From positions 127,415,989-127,479,988 of the forward strand of contig CP136068.1 in assembly GCA_032622095.1 (NCBI GenBank): DNA of 64,000 nucleotides, read 5' to 3'. Both the position numbers and the translations under genes were made by a program. This stretch comes from Siphonodentalium dalli (lineage: Eukaryota > Mollusca > Scaphopoda > Gadilida > Siphonodentaliidae). Below, in pieces: positions 1-9,939 of the stretch (positions within the stretch are counted from its first letter, which is position 1; the number at the start of each line of letters is the position of its first letter). Under the pieces are notes generated by a model. The model ran no database searches. It had not been told where the DNA came from and saw nothing but the letters and a program-made list of their open reading frames with translations.

Positions 1-75
1 AACGACTAATAAAAACTCGGGACAAAATTGTGTCCACGGACGGACAACGGATGGACAAGCGGATCCCAGTATAAA
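1..75 (+). repeat. Fragment of dispersed mollusc-type repeat
   Basis: Contains GGACGGACAACGG followed by GACAAGCGGATCCCAGTATA. This matches the tail of the longer repeat at 15.4-15.8 kb (GACGGACAAGC then ATTCCAATATACCC). Only the tail is inside the window. The assignment to a mollusc-typical repeat is from memory. Confidence 0.6.
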
Positions 76-687
76 GATTTTGTATGTTGTTGTTGTAACT
101 GAAGATCTAGAACTATGCATGAATATATCTTTAAGCAACGAATCTCACCTTTTTCAACTCAAGTATTATAAATTTTCACAACACGATTGTAGTACTCCGC
201 ATATCCTAAGAAATTTAGTGTAAACTGAACATAGGAATTCCTTCCCCATTCCACCTCCCTATCAAAATGGGGAGATAAATTACCAAGTCAATCAACAATA
301 AAATGTTCAGTATGCATCACAGTTCTCAGTCAGAAAACAAGATGAAAGAAAAGGTTGTTGATTTGATCAACCTGGACGATATTTGTGAGAATTTTTTTTC
401 TGTTTATTTAATTTAGATTAACGTTGGAGAACGTTATGTTGGCTCATTAAACAAACCTGATACTGAGACTCCTGGGGTCAGTTTGTACACAAGAAGAACA
501 ATGCACAGTCGAGAAAACTTCAAATTTACACAGTATCGAATCACTGTCTGTCCAGAAACAATACGAGTCGGATGTCTTTTGAACTCGGTCCAATATATCA
601 AAGGGAGTTTTGATGTAACATGATCGAGTCAAGTATTTTGATTTTGATGCAGGCTGTCGCACCTGTGCACCACTCAATGAATTTTCT
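76..687. other. AT-rich non-coding sequence, nothing recognised
   Basis: Open frames here are short (at most 76 codons) and lack any motif, signal peptide or splice-site context that would support coding. No repeat shared with the rest of the window was seen. Confidence 0.6.
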
Positions 688-1195
688 AGATCATGCCATG
701 AAACTCAACTCTGGCTAACGACCATAGAGATCATATTCCACCAGTTCAAAACCTTGGAACTTCTTTAAGTTTTGACAGGGAACCCTATTAAGTCGAAACA
801 ATAATGCAGGGAATATATTTCTTAGTTATTATCTGTTCCTTAATAATGTACTTCACTGTAGGTGAATGTCCCAACACAAAATTGCATGCTTTTCTTTGAC
901 TTTTGTGAGCCGATATTGCAATAAACATTGATTTAATTATCCAGGAGAAATTCCATAATTGTAAGCAACACAGAGCAAAATCACTCAATAATTCACTTAA
1001 ATCGTGAAATTTCGAGTTGGTACCTTCATCTACAGCGAAGTACATTATTAAGGAACAGATAATAACTAAGAGATATATATTCCCTGCATTATATTTTTTA
1101 CTTTAAAAGGTTCCCTGTCAAAACTTCAAAATGTTCCAAGGTTTTTTACTGGTAGAATATGATCTCTATGGGCGTAGAGATTCACGGCATGATCT
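688..1195. mobile_element. Family D inverted-repeat element, complete copy 1
   Basis: The termini AGATCATGCC and GGCATGATCT are inverted, and arms of about 175 bp are inverted copies of each other (GATCATATTCCACCAG on the left, CTGGTAGAATATGATC on the right; TTATTATCTGTTCCTTAATA against its complement). The unique middle has TGCATG and short AT tracts. Flanking TA is compatible with a TA target duplication but is not proven. An 85-codon open frame inside is an accident of the arms. Related copies are at 25.0 kb (opposite orientation), 23.2 kb and 26.9 kb. Confidence 0.85.
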
Positions 1196-1351
1196 ATGAA
1201 CTTTCATCTTGCACAAGTTAACAGCAGCGCCTCTTAATTGGCTCTTAAGCTATCAAGCAAGCAAGAAATATTTTGAAATAAAAATTTGATACACATAAGG
1301 GTTAACTAATGTAGAATATCCAACTAAAATTTATGTATACAAATAAGCAAA

Positions 1352-1447
1352 GTACAGTAATGCCCTAAATAATCGACTACTTAACCACAGCAGAATTATG
1401 TTGCACACATTGGAAAGCTCTCACTGAGAGCTTTCCGATGAATGGCA
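1352..1447. mobile_element. Family A palindromic MITE, deleted copy joined to K
   Basis: Starts with the family A end TACAGTAATGCCCTAAATAA and retains the hairpin tip (GGAAAGCTCTC...GAGAGCTTTCC), but most of both arms is missing. It breaks off at GAATGGCAAC and passes directly into family K sequence. Confidence 0.8.
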
Positions 1448-1892
1448 ACAACCCAATCAGATCAGATGGTCCCCATATCATCAAGATACAACAACAACAA
1501 CATTTCTTCAAAATATGCTTTAGTTATCAGAATTGATTAATTGCAACAAAATAATGCTAACCACTGTCAACTATGGTATAAAATTTCCCAAAGCGAGTTA
1601 TTTATTAACATTTTGTTCAACGAAATATGGCCATATTATCACTTGAGTATCACAAAATTTTGCCGTATTACCACTTCATTTTAGAGTTATCCATCTTGAT
1701 TCACAATTTTGTCCAAGACTCCATTTGACAACATTTTTCTTGGCCTCAAATAATTGCACATCTTCAAAAATCAATATCTGATCACTCTTGAGCTTTGATG
1801 GGTGGGTTCCTCGACTCGATTCAAATATTTTTTACCCCCAAAGCCAAATAAATAGTAATTTAGGAGCGTCAGTTCGGATTGAGTACCTTTAA
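1447..1892 (-). mobile_element. Family K element, copy 1 (left end truncated)
   Basis: Reverse-complement relative of the complete copy at 45211-45683. Shared landmarks are CCCCATATCATCAAGATAC, an ACAACAACAAC tract, the GATGGGTGGGTTCCTCGAC block and the end GATTGAGTACCTTTAA. The right end carries TTAA. The left end is lost at the junction with a family A remnant. Confidence 0.8.
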
Positions 1893-2086
1893 CTCTTTCA
1901 CTGCCACTCAGCACCACAGATGGATTCCCCAATGCCAAGAATACAATACATGAATAAATGCGTTATGGGTGTACATGTATATAAGTAACATAGGGTATCT
2001 CAAGTATCGCTTGGAATAATGTGTTGAAACTTCATATGTGACTAGACATAGGCATCGCAAGTTCATAGCCACTCATGCCACCACCA

Positions 2087-2690
2087 TAGAGGTCACGTGA
2101 CCTTGGTGGCCATCTTGGTTTACACACTAATGGCTGTATTTGATGACTATTCACGCGTATATGGATATATATGGGTGCTATCGAAGCAGAAATGTCATTC
2201 TCAACATTTATTTCTCACGCTAGTTGTCATATTTCAGGGAGGGACCCATACCCATTCAAAATGTGCTATATATACCCATATTTGATTAGGTCATGTGACC
2301 GTGGTGATTACCATTTATAACTTATGCGTGAGTGGTCACATATATCATGTACATACATGTATAGGTGCGGGTAATGCATTAACATTTCAATATATCGTAA
2401 ATGTCTGACTAATGTTGTATAGACATATTGATATGTTGGAGCCACATTGGCCAGCTCAAATTGGTCACGTGAACTTGGTGGCCATCTTGGATCTAGATAT
2501 GACACCAGTATGGCCGTATGTTTTGGGTATTTTCCGACTTCATTATGTTATAAGCATTTGATGAACATATCATATTGGGTAGGTTGCTGTATTTGAATTT
2601 CCATTTTATATTATTGGTAAAAATGTGATAGCTAGAGATACACACGTGACCTATGAAAAGACCACGTGACCATGTCATCACCAAGTGCCC
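2087..2690. repeat. Diverged ~370-bp direct duplication with CACGTG sites
   Basis: The block GGTCACGTGACCTTGGTGGC followed by CATCTTGG and a GGCTGTAT/GGCCGTAT segment occurs at about 2091 and again, diverged, at about 2463. Further CACGTGACC sites lie near 2644 and 2661. The four CACGTG palindromes match the E-box core bound by bHLH factors, but there is no gene beside them, so a regulatory role is only a possibility. Confidence 0.55.
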
Positions 2691-3069
2691 TTATATAACG
2701 GTTCGCGTTATATAGTCCTATATACAGAGACTGCCTCTTATCTGCACTAGTTATCTCACACGTTTCCTGGTGTTATATAGTCCGGAACTTATAAAAATGT
2801 CATGTATGTGCCCATCACTGGAACTCATATGCATCATATTCACTGGACGGCCATATTTACACCACATGTACCCATCCTGCTGGCAGCATGTACCAGATTT
2901 TGACTCAAGTCACTATCGGCAGTGTATGGGTAATTTGACTGTAGTCGTGATTGGCAGCGATTTTCAGAGTTAACACATTGTTGCAGAAATTGTTATATAT
3001 ATTCGGACTTTGACTTTTAGTTTATTTCTTGAATGGTGATAAATAAAGTAAACCATCAAGGAGATGTTG

Positions 3070-3301
3070 TAACCCTTTCTATACTGAATGGAGTCTCCCA
3101 TTCACTAATAAAAGTATACATTGGAATGGTCTATTGTTCATTTGGAGGGATGTGGAAGTAATAGAAGTGGACGATAGACAGAAAAAAAGATAACTCAAGT
3201 GCAGAAGGATTCATACTCATTGAAGGGAAAGGTAGTTTGTTGAACTTATTATCAGAACATTTCAAGGGATAACTACTCATCAATGAGTATTTTGTACTTA
3301 A
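3070..3301 (+). mobile_element. Family C TTAA-type MITE
   Basis: The left end is TAACCCTTTCTATACTGAAT. Internal landmarks are AAAGTATACATTGGAATGGT and GTTGAACTTATTATCAGAAC. The right part is AACTACTCATCAATGAGTAT. Complete copies (for example 24419-24665) start TTAACCC and end in GGTTAA with matching short inverted termini, which is the layout of piggyBac-like non-autonomous elements. Confidence 0.8.
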
Positions 3302-4469
3302 ACGAACATGGCTCTTTCGAACAGAACATACCTACATGGAAGCTAGATGTCTGAAGAAATGTGTTTTGTTTCTTACTAGTAAATTTGAGATTGTTTAGCT
3401 TGTGCTGGTAACCAGCAGCTGGTTAAAAATGTTTTAATCAACGGTTGCATAAAGATTGTACCTGTAGATCTTTGCTCATTATTGGTAGTATTGTAGAATA
3501 CACTTTGAATGAGTTGCAAAGATGGTAAAATCTAGTAGTGAAAGCTTGTTTTGTGACTTAGGCTAGCTGTAATGATACAGTTGGTCACAATACGATACAA
3601 AACACAACACAACACATTATCAATGATACAATACGTATCAATATCATGATATACATAACACAATACGATACATGTATCGTTTGAAAGTGTATCGCAACAC
3701 ATTGAATTAATGATAAATCGTTACAGCCCTATTCACAGTGGGGAATCACATGGTTTTGAGTATCATGCATTCAAAATGGCCATGCAGGGCGATCGCAAAC
3801 GCCACCAGAAACAAGGAAAAAGGTAATAAACTAGGATAATGATATATTACATATTATTTTGGCAGCTACGAGCAAATGCTATATTATTTTTCAAACAAGC
3901 TGATACCTCATTTGTGTCCAAACTCACAGTTGTTTGCTCTAACATTCTGACCAAAGTTGTCAGTCAAAGGATTCTCCTAGATGTATGCACTTGTGTATTC
4001 CACCAACCTCCAACTGGAAACTTTGGTTTTTCGAACAAATAAGGTATGAACTTGTTTTAAAAATAAACTACCATATGCTCATAATAGTCAAAATGCAATG
4101 TTTTGTGTCAGTTTCTCATATATTATATTTTTGTATGTTTGCAGATTTTTAATACGTGGTACTCACCAACCTCGAAAATACCATGCTATTTGTGACTACT
4201 TTAGTACATTGGCAAATTATTAATAAAGGTGATAAATAGCCTTCCAATGATACATGACAGTAGTTGGTTAACACTTATCTTCTTCTTAATGGATGGGAAT
4301 AAACTCAAGTGACAAAATAAGGATATTAACTGAGGTAAACAGCACAGCATGGGGTACATTAACCTATACAGATTTCAATAATGTATACACATCTCAACAA
4401 GTACATAAGCTCAGCAGGAGGGGGTCCTTATATAAACAGCTTCTGAGCTCTTATACACAAGAAGTGGAT
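3302..4469. other. AT-rich non-coding stretch with a GATACAATACG-rich patch
   Basis: 3575-3720 is a low-complexity patch built from GATACAATAC, CAACAC and TATCAAT words, apparently a decayed short tandem repeat. The rest shows no recognisable gene or repeat. A possible mini-exon at 3776-3822 is discussed among the rejected items. Confidence 0.5.
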
Positions 4470-4734
4470 TTAACCCTTTCATGATGGGAGCAGCGCTGAT
4501 GCAGTATTAAAAACCCTGTGCCAGTGCATACTCTTATATATGTGATTCTCCCATAGGGAGTCTCGCATATATAAGAGAATGCACTGGCTTACAAGATCAC
4601 GGTAAATATACGGTTAGGCCAATGCATTCTCTTATATATGTGAGGCGCCCTATGGGTGACTCGCATATATAAGAGAATGCATTGGCACAGGGTTTTCGCA
4701 AAATTTCAGGGAGCTCCAGTCATGATAGGGTTAA
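4470..4734. mobile_element. Family B-like double-hairpin element, diverged copy
   Basis: Bounded by TTAACCCTTTCATGATGGGA and TCATGATAGGGTTAA. It contains two hairpins of about 67 bp, each built from inverted copies of GCATTCTCTTATATATG and each flanked by GCCA(A/G)TGCA...TGCA(C/T)TGGC. The hairpins are more diverged and the spacer is shorter than in the three 400-bp copies, so this is probably an older or sister subfamily. Confidence 0.85.
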
Positions 4735-5601
4735 GGTGGTGTAACAATGTTAATGGATTCATATAACTATGTCCTTGAACATCTATAATGTTAAAATATT
4801 CAGATTTTACTGTATTAAAAAAATAAACAGATACCACTGGATACCACACTAAAATATCAGTAAAGTTAAACAGGAGACAGTGAAAAGTGGAAAACAGATA
4901 TATAGGCCAACTTGATTTGTTATGAATACTGGAATACAACTCAAATAAAATAAATATAAATTGTATTGAATTCAAGATTTTTTTTTTCTTTCGTCATATG
5001 AATTATGGACATTTAACATTTTTTCCCCTCAAAGTTACCTAAATTGTTGTCATGCGCTCTTTCCATGAGCTTGACATGTGTCAGGTGATCCAAACAATAA
5101 TTCAGGCTTCACTTGGTATGTAAATTGTATATGTAAATTGTTTCTAAGTAAAATGTAGCACTGAAATATTCTAACTAAACAAATTAAAGTTGTGGTTTTG
5201 TTACCTCAAGGATTATTCTGCTTTCGCCACCTTTAGTGTCCGGCAATATTAACCAACTCTTCTACTCTCACCTGTTTAAAAGAAAAAAAACAATTCAATC
5301 ATTATATATATTTAAATGCACATTATGGGCTTATTTTAGTTACTAGTAGTAATCAACATGACGAGTAAATAAAGGCACCAGGCTATTAAATTGGAAGATT
5401 GACAATCGGCTAAATTTGCCGGAAACTTAAACTACATTGGTCGTATCATTACAAATAACACTTCTGAAATACACACAATAATAAATATTTACTCTTTAAT
5501 TTGGGATGAATTAATCGCAACAATAATTCTTCCAATGAAAGTCACTGCATAAAATCCAAATAGAAGAATGATGTTGTCCGGCCCAATTTGGTTATAACAT
5601 G
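4735..5601. other. AT-rich non-coding, nothing recognised
   Basis: Long A/T tracts and scattered short frames only. No shared repeat was identified. Confidence 0.5.
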
Positions 5602-5818
5602 TACAGTAATGCTCTAAGTAAGCGACTTCTTAACCACAGCAGAATTATGGGTAACTTTTCAGGATTTAGTCGGAAATATGGCTTGTTGCCATTCATCGGA
5701 AACCTCTCCCCGAGAGCTTTCCGATGAATGGCAACAAGCCATATTTCCGACTAAATCCTGAAAAGTTACCCATAATTCTGCTGTGGTTAAGAAGTCGCTT
5801 ACTTAGAGCATTACTGTA
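5602..5818. mobile_element. Family A palindromic MITE, complete
   Basis: A near-perfect palindrome of 217 bp: TACAGTAATGC at the left end, GCATTACTGTA at the right, arms of about 107 bp and a 3-nt loop in CTCTC-CCC-GAGAG. The ends read CAGTAATGC bounded by TA on both sides, which suggests TA target duplication and CAG-type termini like pogo/Tigger elements of the Tc1/mariner superfamily (inference). No coding capacity. RNA from it would fold into one long hairpin. Confidence 0.93.
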
Positions 5819-6214
5819 TGCAAGACTGCAAATAGTGTATCTGTCATTTGCAGAATGATCCCCACACAGGGTGAATTATTTTTTTTACTATTAATAATTT
5901 ACATATTAACTTCAACAGGTTGAATTTAGTGATGCTATGCCACACAGCAGGCTAACATCACCAAATTCAGCCTCTTCTGCTTAGGTCTCAACTGTTATGG
6001 GAGACCTAGGATCTCGATTATGCATTTTATCTTCTGCAAATTTATAGGGGATATAGAAACTTCACAGAAGGGGAATAAGTAACTTCCAAGAAGATGAGAC
6101 CTAAGCAGAATGAGGTCACCAGAGGGTGAATTTGATGATGCTAGCCCGCTTTAGCATCACTAAATTCATCCTCTGGGGACCTCATTCTGCAAATGACAGT
6201 ATTTGCAGCCTTGC
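5819..6214. mobile_element. Family G element with hairpins at both ends
   Basis: Starts TGCAAGACTGCAAATAGTG and ends ATTTGCAGCCTTGCA, so the ends are inverted. Near each end lies a hairpin built from GAATGAGGTC...AGGGTGAATTT and its complement AAATTCA(C/T)CCTCTGG...GACCTCATTC. The middle carries TGGGAGACCTAGGATC and TGCATTTTATCTTCTGCAAA. It abuts the family A copy with no gap. Confidence 0.8.
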
Positions 6215-6296
6215 ATTCATGAGAATATCCAGTAAGCAATATTCTCTATTCCCAATTACCCCAGCAGAGTGTAATTCCACATCACTCAGCATCACT

Positions 6297-6375
6297 TTAA
6301 CCTTTTCTTTACTAAATACTCATTGACGAGTAGTTATCCCTTGGGGAATGTTCAGATAATAAGTTCAACAAACGA
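6297..6375 (-). mobile_element. Family C fragment
   Basis: TTAACCTTTTCTTTACTAAA, ACTCATTGACGAGTAGTTAT and TTCAGATAATAAGTTCAACA match the right third of family C in reverse orientation. The rest is missing. Confidence 0.7.
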
Positions 6376-6439
6376 CCAGTATAAGGTACAATATGAACCA
6401 TATTGCTCTTTAATAATTATCTGTTGTCTGCTTACTTTT

Positions 6440-6860
6440 CCTTAAACGGACATGGCTCGAACTTCCAAATTTTGTCTACGTAATTTTGAAGTAGGTATAA
6501 GATAGGTTAATAATAAATACACGAAATATTGATCAACCGGCTTCATATGCTTTGAAAAATACTGTCCATTGTCACAGCCATCGCACAGATGTGAAACAAA
6601 TACTCTTTATTTATACCATATCAGGAATAGACTAACACGGAACGCTCTTTTCTGTTCCATGCCGTGCACCGACTGGCTGTTGTTTGTTTGGGACCCAAAC
6701 ACCATGTTCAAAGTTGTATTTTTCATGACTTCAATGCATCTTTCTATGACAAAAAATGCCCGTAGAAAGGTAGTTCAAGTATTTATCGAAGGATTTCGAT
6801 ACCGGGAAAAATTCAAAAGCCAATATTGTTAGGTGTAATTTGGAGCGTAAACCGCCATGT
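6440..6860 (+). repeat. Dispersed repeat U, copy 1
   Basis: Shares AACGGACATGGCTC, CTTCCAAATTTTGTCTACGT and CTGAAAAATACT-type blocks with 26690-26862. Its right half (TCAATGCATCTTTC, TTCAAGTATTT, TTTCGATA, GGAGCGTAAACCGCC) matches 14712-15080 in reverse. An 87-codon frame inside is not conserved in the other copies. Confidence 0.6.
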
Positions 6861-6885
6861 GGCTTTAAAAAAAACCTCTAGATGA

Positions 6886-6955
6886 ATAATAAAAGTACTC
6901 TAATGTATACTTTTGTAACTGAGTGGGAGAATCCATTTAGTACAGAAAGTGTTGA
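6886..6955 (-). mobile_element. Family C fragment (left end only)
   Basis: AATGTATACTTTTGTAACTG followed by AGTGGGAGAATCCATTTAGT matches the left end of family C in reverse. Confidence 0.6.
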
Positions 6956-7422
6956 TGGACATTAGCCTAGAATCGTACAATGTGCTACCTATAGCTATCA
7001 TAAAGTTAGAATGAGCATATTGTCGAGTATATATCAGTATCGTGTTGCGTATTTTTAAATTTCTGTATCCCGATATGGATTCCAAGGACATCATTATCGG
7101 CTTCCCATAATGTAACTCAATTTTTATAATTGAGCTGCTCGCACTGCCAGTTTACACCCCTCTATGCATTTCAATATATAGTCTTTCTTCCAGTGCATTT
7201 TATATAGATCTTGCAGAACAGAACTAGGTGCCCCACTGGGCTATATATGAAGTATACTGAGCCACAGTAAGTCCTATATGTATTTTTGAGTCAAAAAAGG
7301 GCAAATAAGCAGGTCCAACCACTGCAACCTTGAGATCATAGCACATGTAATTCTTACAGTGGTTATTAATGTTATGTCAAGTTTCAAAATATAAATATAT
7401 CAACCAACAAAAATGGAAGAAA
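6956..7422. other. Non-coding, nothing recognised
   Basis: AT-rich sequence with no shared repeat or supported reading frame. Confidence 0.5.
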
Positions 7423-7640
7423 TACAGTAATGCCCTAAATAATCAACTCCTTAACCACAGCAGAATTATGGGTAATTTTTCAGGAATTAGTCGGAAATAT
7501 GGCTTGTTGCCATTCATCGGAAAGCTCTCACTGAGAACTTTCCGATGAATGGCAACAAGCCATATTTCCATTCTAAATCCTGAAAAGTTACCCATAATTA
7601 TGCTGTGATTAAGGATTTGATTATTTAGGGCATTACTGTA
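7423..7640. mobile_element. Family A palindromic MITE, complete
   Basis: Full-length palindrome of 218 bp with TA at both ends and loop CTCTCACTGAGA. The arms carry independent substitutions (for example GGAATTAG on the left against TTCTAAATCC on the right), so they are no longer homogenised. Confidence 0.92.
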
Positions 7641-8058
7641 ACAGTTTGGACAGAATGAGGTATTGTGCAAATTGTTTTTAGACAATCCAAAATTGCAATA
7701 ACCTTAGTAAAATAAAAGGCTGTCCAGCTGTTATATGATTTATAGGTTAGAAGGTAGATCCATGGTGGAGACATCACCCACAGAAGCCTGAACGTCCCCA
7801 TGACATTCCACCAGTTAGGGTCATAAAATGTGAGGCGGACATTATAAAACTCCATTATGTGACATAATGACTAATAAAGCGACCTACAGTTAAGCCATAT
7901 ACTAAAGAGATTTATGAGCCACGTACAACCCTCACATTTTTTATTTCAAAACTCTGGTTCGCTCTCAAGCATCCTCCGGATGTTGATCCAAATGAGATAA
8001 TCATGATGGAGAAAAATTGTCATTTTTAAAACTAAAATTGAGATAAAATTTTCCCAGT
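7641..8058. other. Non-coding, nothing recognised
   Basis: No repeat or gene was identified. Short minus-strand frames here read through family A sequence and are not credible. Confidence 0.5.
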
Positions 8059-8323
8059 TGACCCTTTCCATACTAAATGGATTTTCCCACTCAGTTATAA
8101 AAGTATACATTGGAATTGTCTATCATTCATTTGTAGGCTTTTTTTTGGTGAAAAAAAGCAGATGACAGATAATACAAGTACAGAAGGCCAGAGTCCAATT
8201 TAATTTTATTGGATGGAAATGTTCAGATAATAAATTCAACAAACAACCTGTGTTGAACTTATTATCTGAACATTTCCTAAAGGATAACTACCAGTCAATG
8301 AGTATTTGATGTCTAAAGGGTTA
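8059..8323 (+). mobile_element. Family C MITE with internal inverted duplication
   Basis: Has the family C left end (ACCCTTTCCATACTAAATGG) and right end (AATGAGTATTTGATGTCTAA then GGGTTA). The middle contains GATAATAAATTCAACAAACA facing GTTGAACTTATTATCTGAAC, a local hairpin. The flank beyond 8323 is duplicated, inverted, at 16893-16948. Confidence 0.8.
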
Positions 8324-8420
8324 CTCTGACCCGTGTCAAATTAGAAGGACATGTTAGAATCTAGAATGGGACCATTATATATATTTAAGTGCGGCATATT
8401 TTTAGCAATGGTTTTTTTTA

Positions 8421-8820
8421 TTAACCCTTTACCCAACAAACCGGCCAAAACCGGCCAAATAAAGCTTCAACAGCCTAAAATATCTTCGGTCTGTCTCAAT
8501 AGAACCATACAAATATGGATATCATTGGAATCGGCTCCTTGACCACATTGTGATAGTTACAGTTATGCCCTGTGCCAATGCATTCTCTTATATATGCGAG
8601 TCGACCATAGGTCGCCTCGCATATATAAGAGAATGCATTGGCCTAAAATAAATCTTTTTTTAACACTTTTTACCATTTTTTCTTACATTCTTTAACAATT
8701 TTATAATTTTTAATGTGTTAAGCCAATGCATTCTCTTATATATGCGAGGCGACCTATGGTCGACTCGCATATATAAGAGAATGCATTGGCACAGGGCCCT
8801 TCTGTTGGGTAAAGGGTTAA
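8421..8820 (+). mobile_element. Family B 400-bp double-hairpin element, copy 2
   Basis: Bounded by TTAACCCTTTACCCAACA and TGTTGGGTAAAGGGTTAA, perfect 18-bp inverted ends that include TTAA. Inside are a CCGGCCAAAACCGGCC motif and two 69-bp hairpins at about 8574-8642 and 8722-8790. Each hairpin is two inverted copies of GCATTCTCTTATATATGCGA around a loop containing GTCGACCATAGGTCG, and the second hairpin is the reverse complement of the first. TTAA target sites and CCC...GGG ends are the hallmark of piggyBac-superfamily elements. No ORF. Confidence 0.93.
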
Positions 8821-8900
8821 AGGAGGGATAGCACTCAACTGACCTTGTGGATCACAAGTGTGATGAAATTTCAAAAAAGTATACACTTCATGTTCCCAGT

Positions 8901-8988
8901 CCTCATAATTGGCTATGGCAATCGGCAACTGAAGCAAACTGGGCCACAACAACCTGTAGTGGATTGGCAAAGTCAAACAATCAGAATG
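8901..8988 (-). mobile_element. Family P small inverted-repeat element, copy 1
   Basis: TCATAATTGGCTATGGCAAT, GAAGCAAACTGGGCCAC and GGATTGGCAAAGTCAAACAA match the element at 35275-35387 in reverse. Two overlapping frames of about 80 codons run through it and are not conserved in the other copy. Confidence 0.7.
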
Positions 8989-9208
8989 AAGAGAGCTGTG
9001 TTCCAGTGCCATGTACATGTATGCAGAGTTATGAACTTACAGACCTATTTGCAGTATATAGAGAATTCGCATTTAAAGATGCTCCAATAACTAACACCTA
9101 AAAAAAAGAGTTTCCCCCCTAATATTTAGGAGGATATCTTCAGATGTGATAATCAGAACGTTATTAAACTTTGAGATGATAATCTCTTATATTTGACCAA
9201 CATATCTT

Positions 9209-9608
9209 TTAACCCTTTACCCAACAAACCGGCCAAAACCGGCCAAATAAAGCTTCAACAGCCTAAAATATCTTCGGTCTGTCTCAATAGAACCATACAC
9301 ATATGGATATCATTGGAACCGGCTCCTTGACCACATTGTGATAGTTACAGTTATGCCCTGTGCCAATGCATTCTCTTATATATGCGAGTCGACCATAGGT
9401 CGCCTCGCATATATAAGAGAATGCATTGGCCTAAAAAAAATCTTTTTTTAACACTTTTTAACATTTTTTCTTACATTCTTTAACAATTTTATAATTTTTA
9501 ATGTGTTAAGCCAATGCATTCTCTTATATATGCGAGGCGACCTATGGTCGACTCGCATATATAAGAGAATGCATTGGCACAGGGCCCTTCTGTTGGGTAA
9601 AGGGTTAA
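9209..9608 (+). mobile_element. Family B 400-bp double-hairpin element, copy 3
   Basis: By eye it differs from copy 2, less than 800 bp away, at only a few positions, so both are recent. Its right TTAA (9605-9608) is at the same time the terminal TTAA of the family E half that follows, showing that B inserted into the end of E. Confidence 0.93.
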
Positions 9609-9840
9609 AGTGATGTGAAACACTCCGGTAGGGTGATAAAAAAGAAATAGAGAATAATCTTGCTCAAAGTAGTTATTTTAACAAATTTTAATCCAACTTT
9701 ACAACACACACTGTCATTCTTATATATTAATTAAATGTAATGACTCGATCTCGATTATGAAATAATTTGTTTTGGTTTATTACTGATAGTTGCGTCCCGA
9801 ATCAAGATGTAAATATTGACAATTACGCATAGTTCAGACG
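9605..9840 (+). mobile_element. Family E left half, part 1 (interrupted by F)
   Basis: TTAAAGTGATGTGAAACACT, then AGTAGTTATTTTAACAAATT, CATTCTTATATATTAATTAA and GTTGCGTCCCGAATCAAG match the left arm of the complete palindrome at 31001-31746. The arm stops at GTTCAGACG and resumes at 13121 with ACGATGCTTTC. Confidence 0.88.
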
Positions 9841-9939
9841 TAGTCCAGTGCATTTATGGTTTCACCTCAAAATAATTGCAACACAAAGTTTCTCAGTGGG
9901 AATAAGTACTTTAACCCATCACAAATAATATACTAAAAA

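Noticed and set aside
3776-3822. Possible first mini-exon: ATGGCC start, basic codons (GDRKRHQKQGK), then AAAG/GTAATA
   Set aside because: Only 47 nt, with no partner exon found in a matching phase. Chance occurrence is likely.
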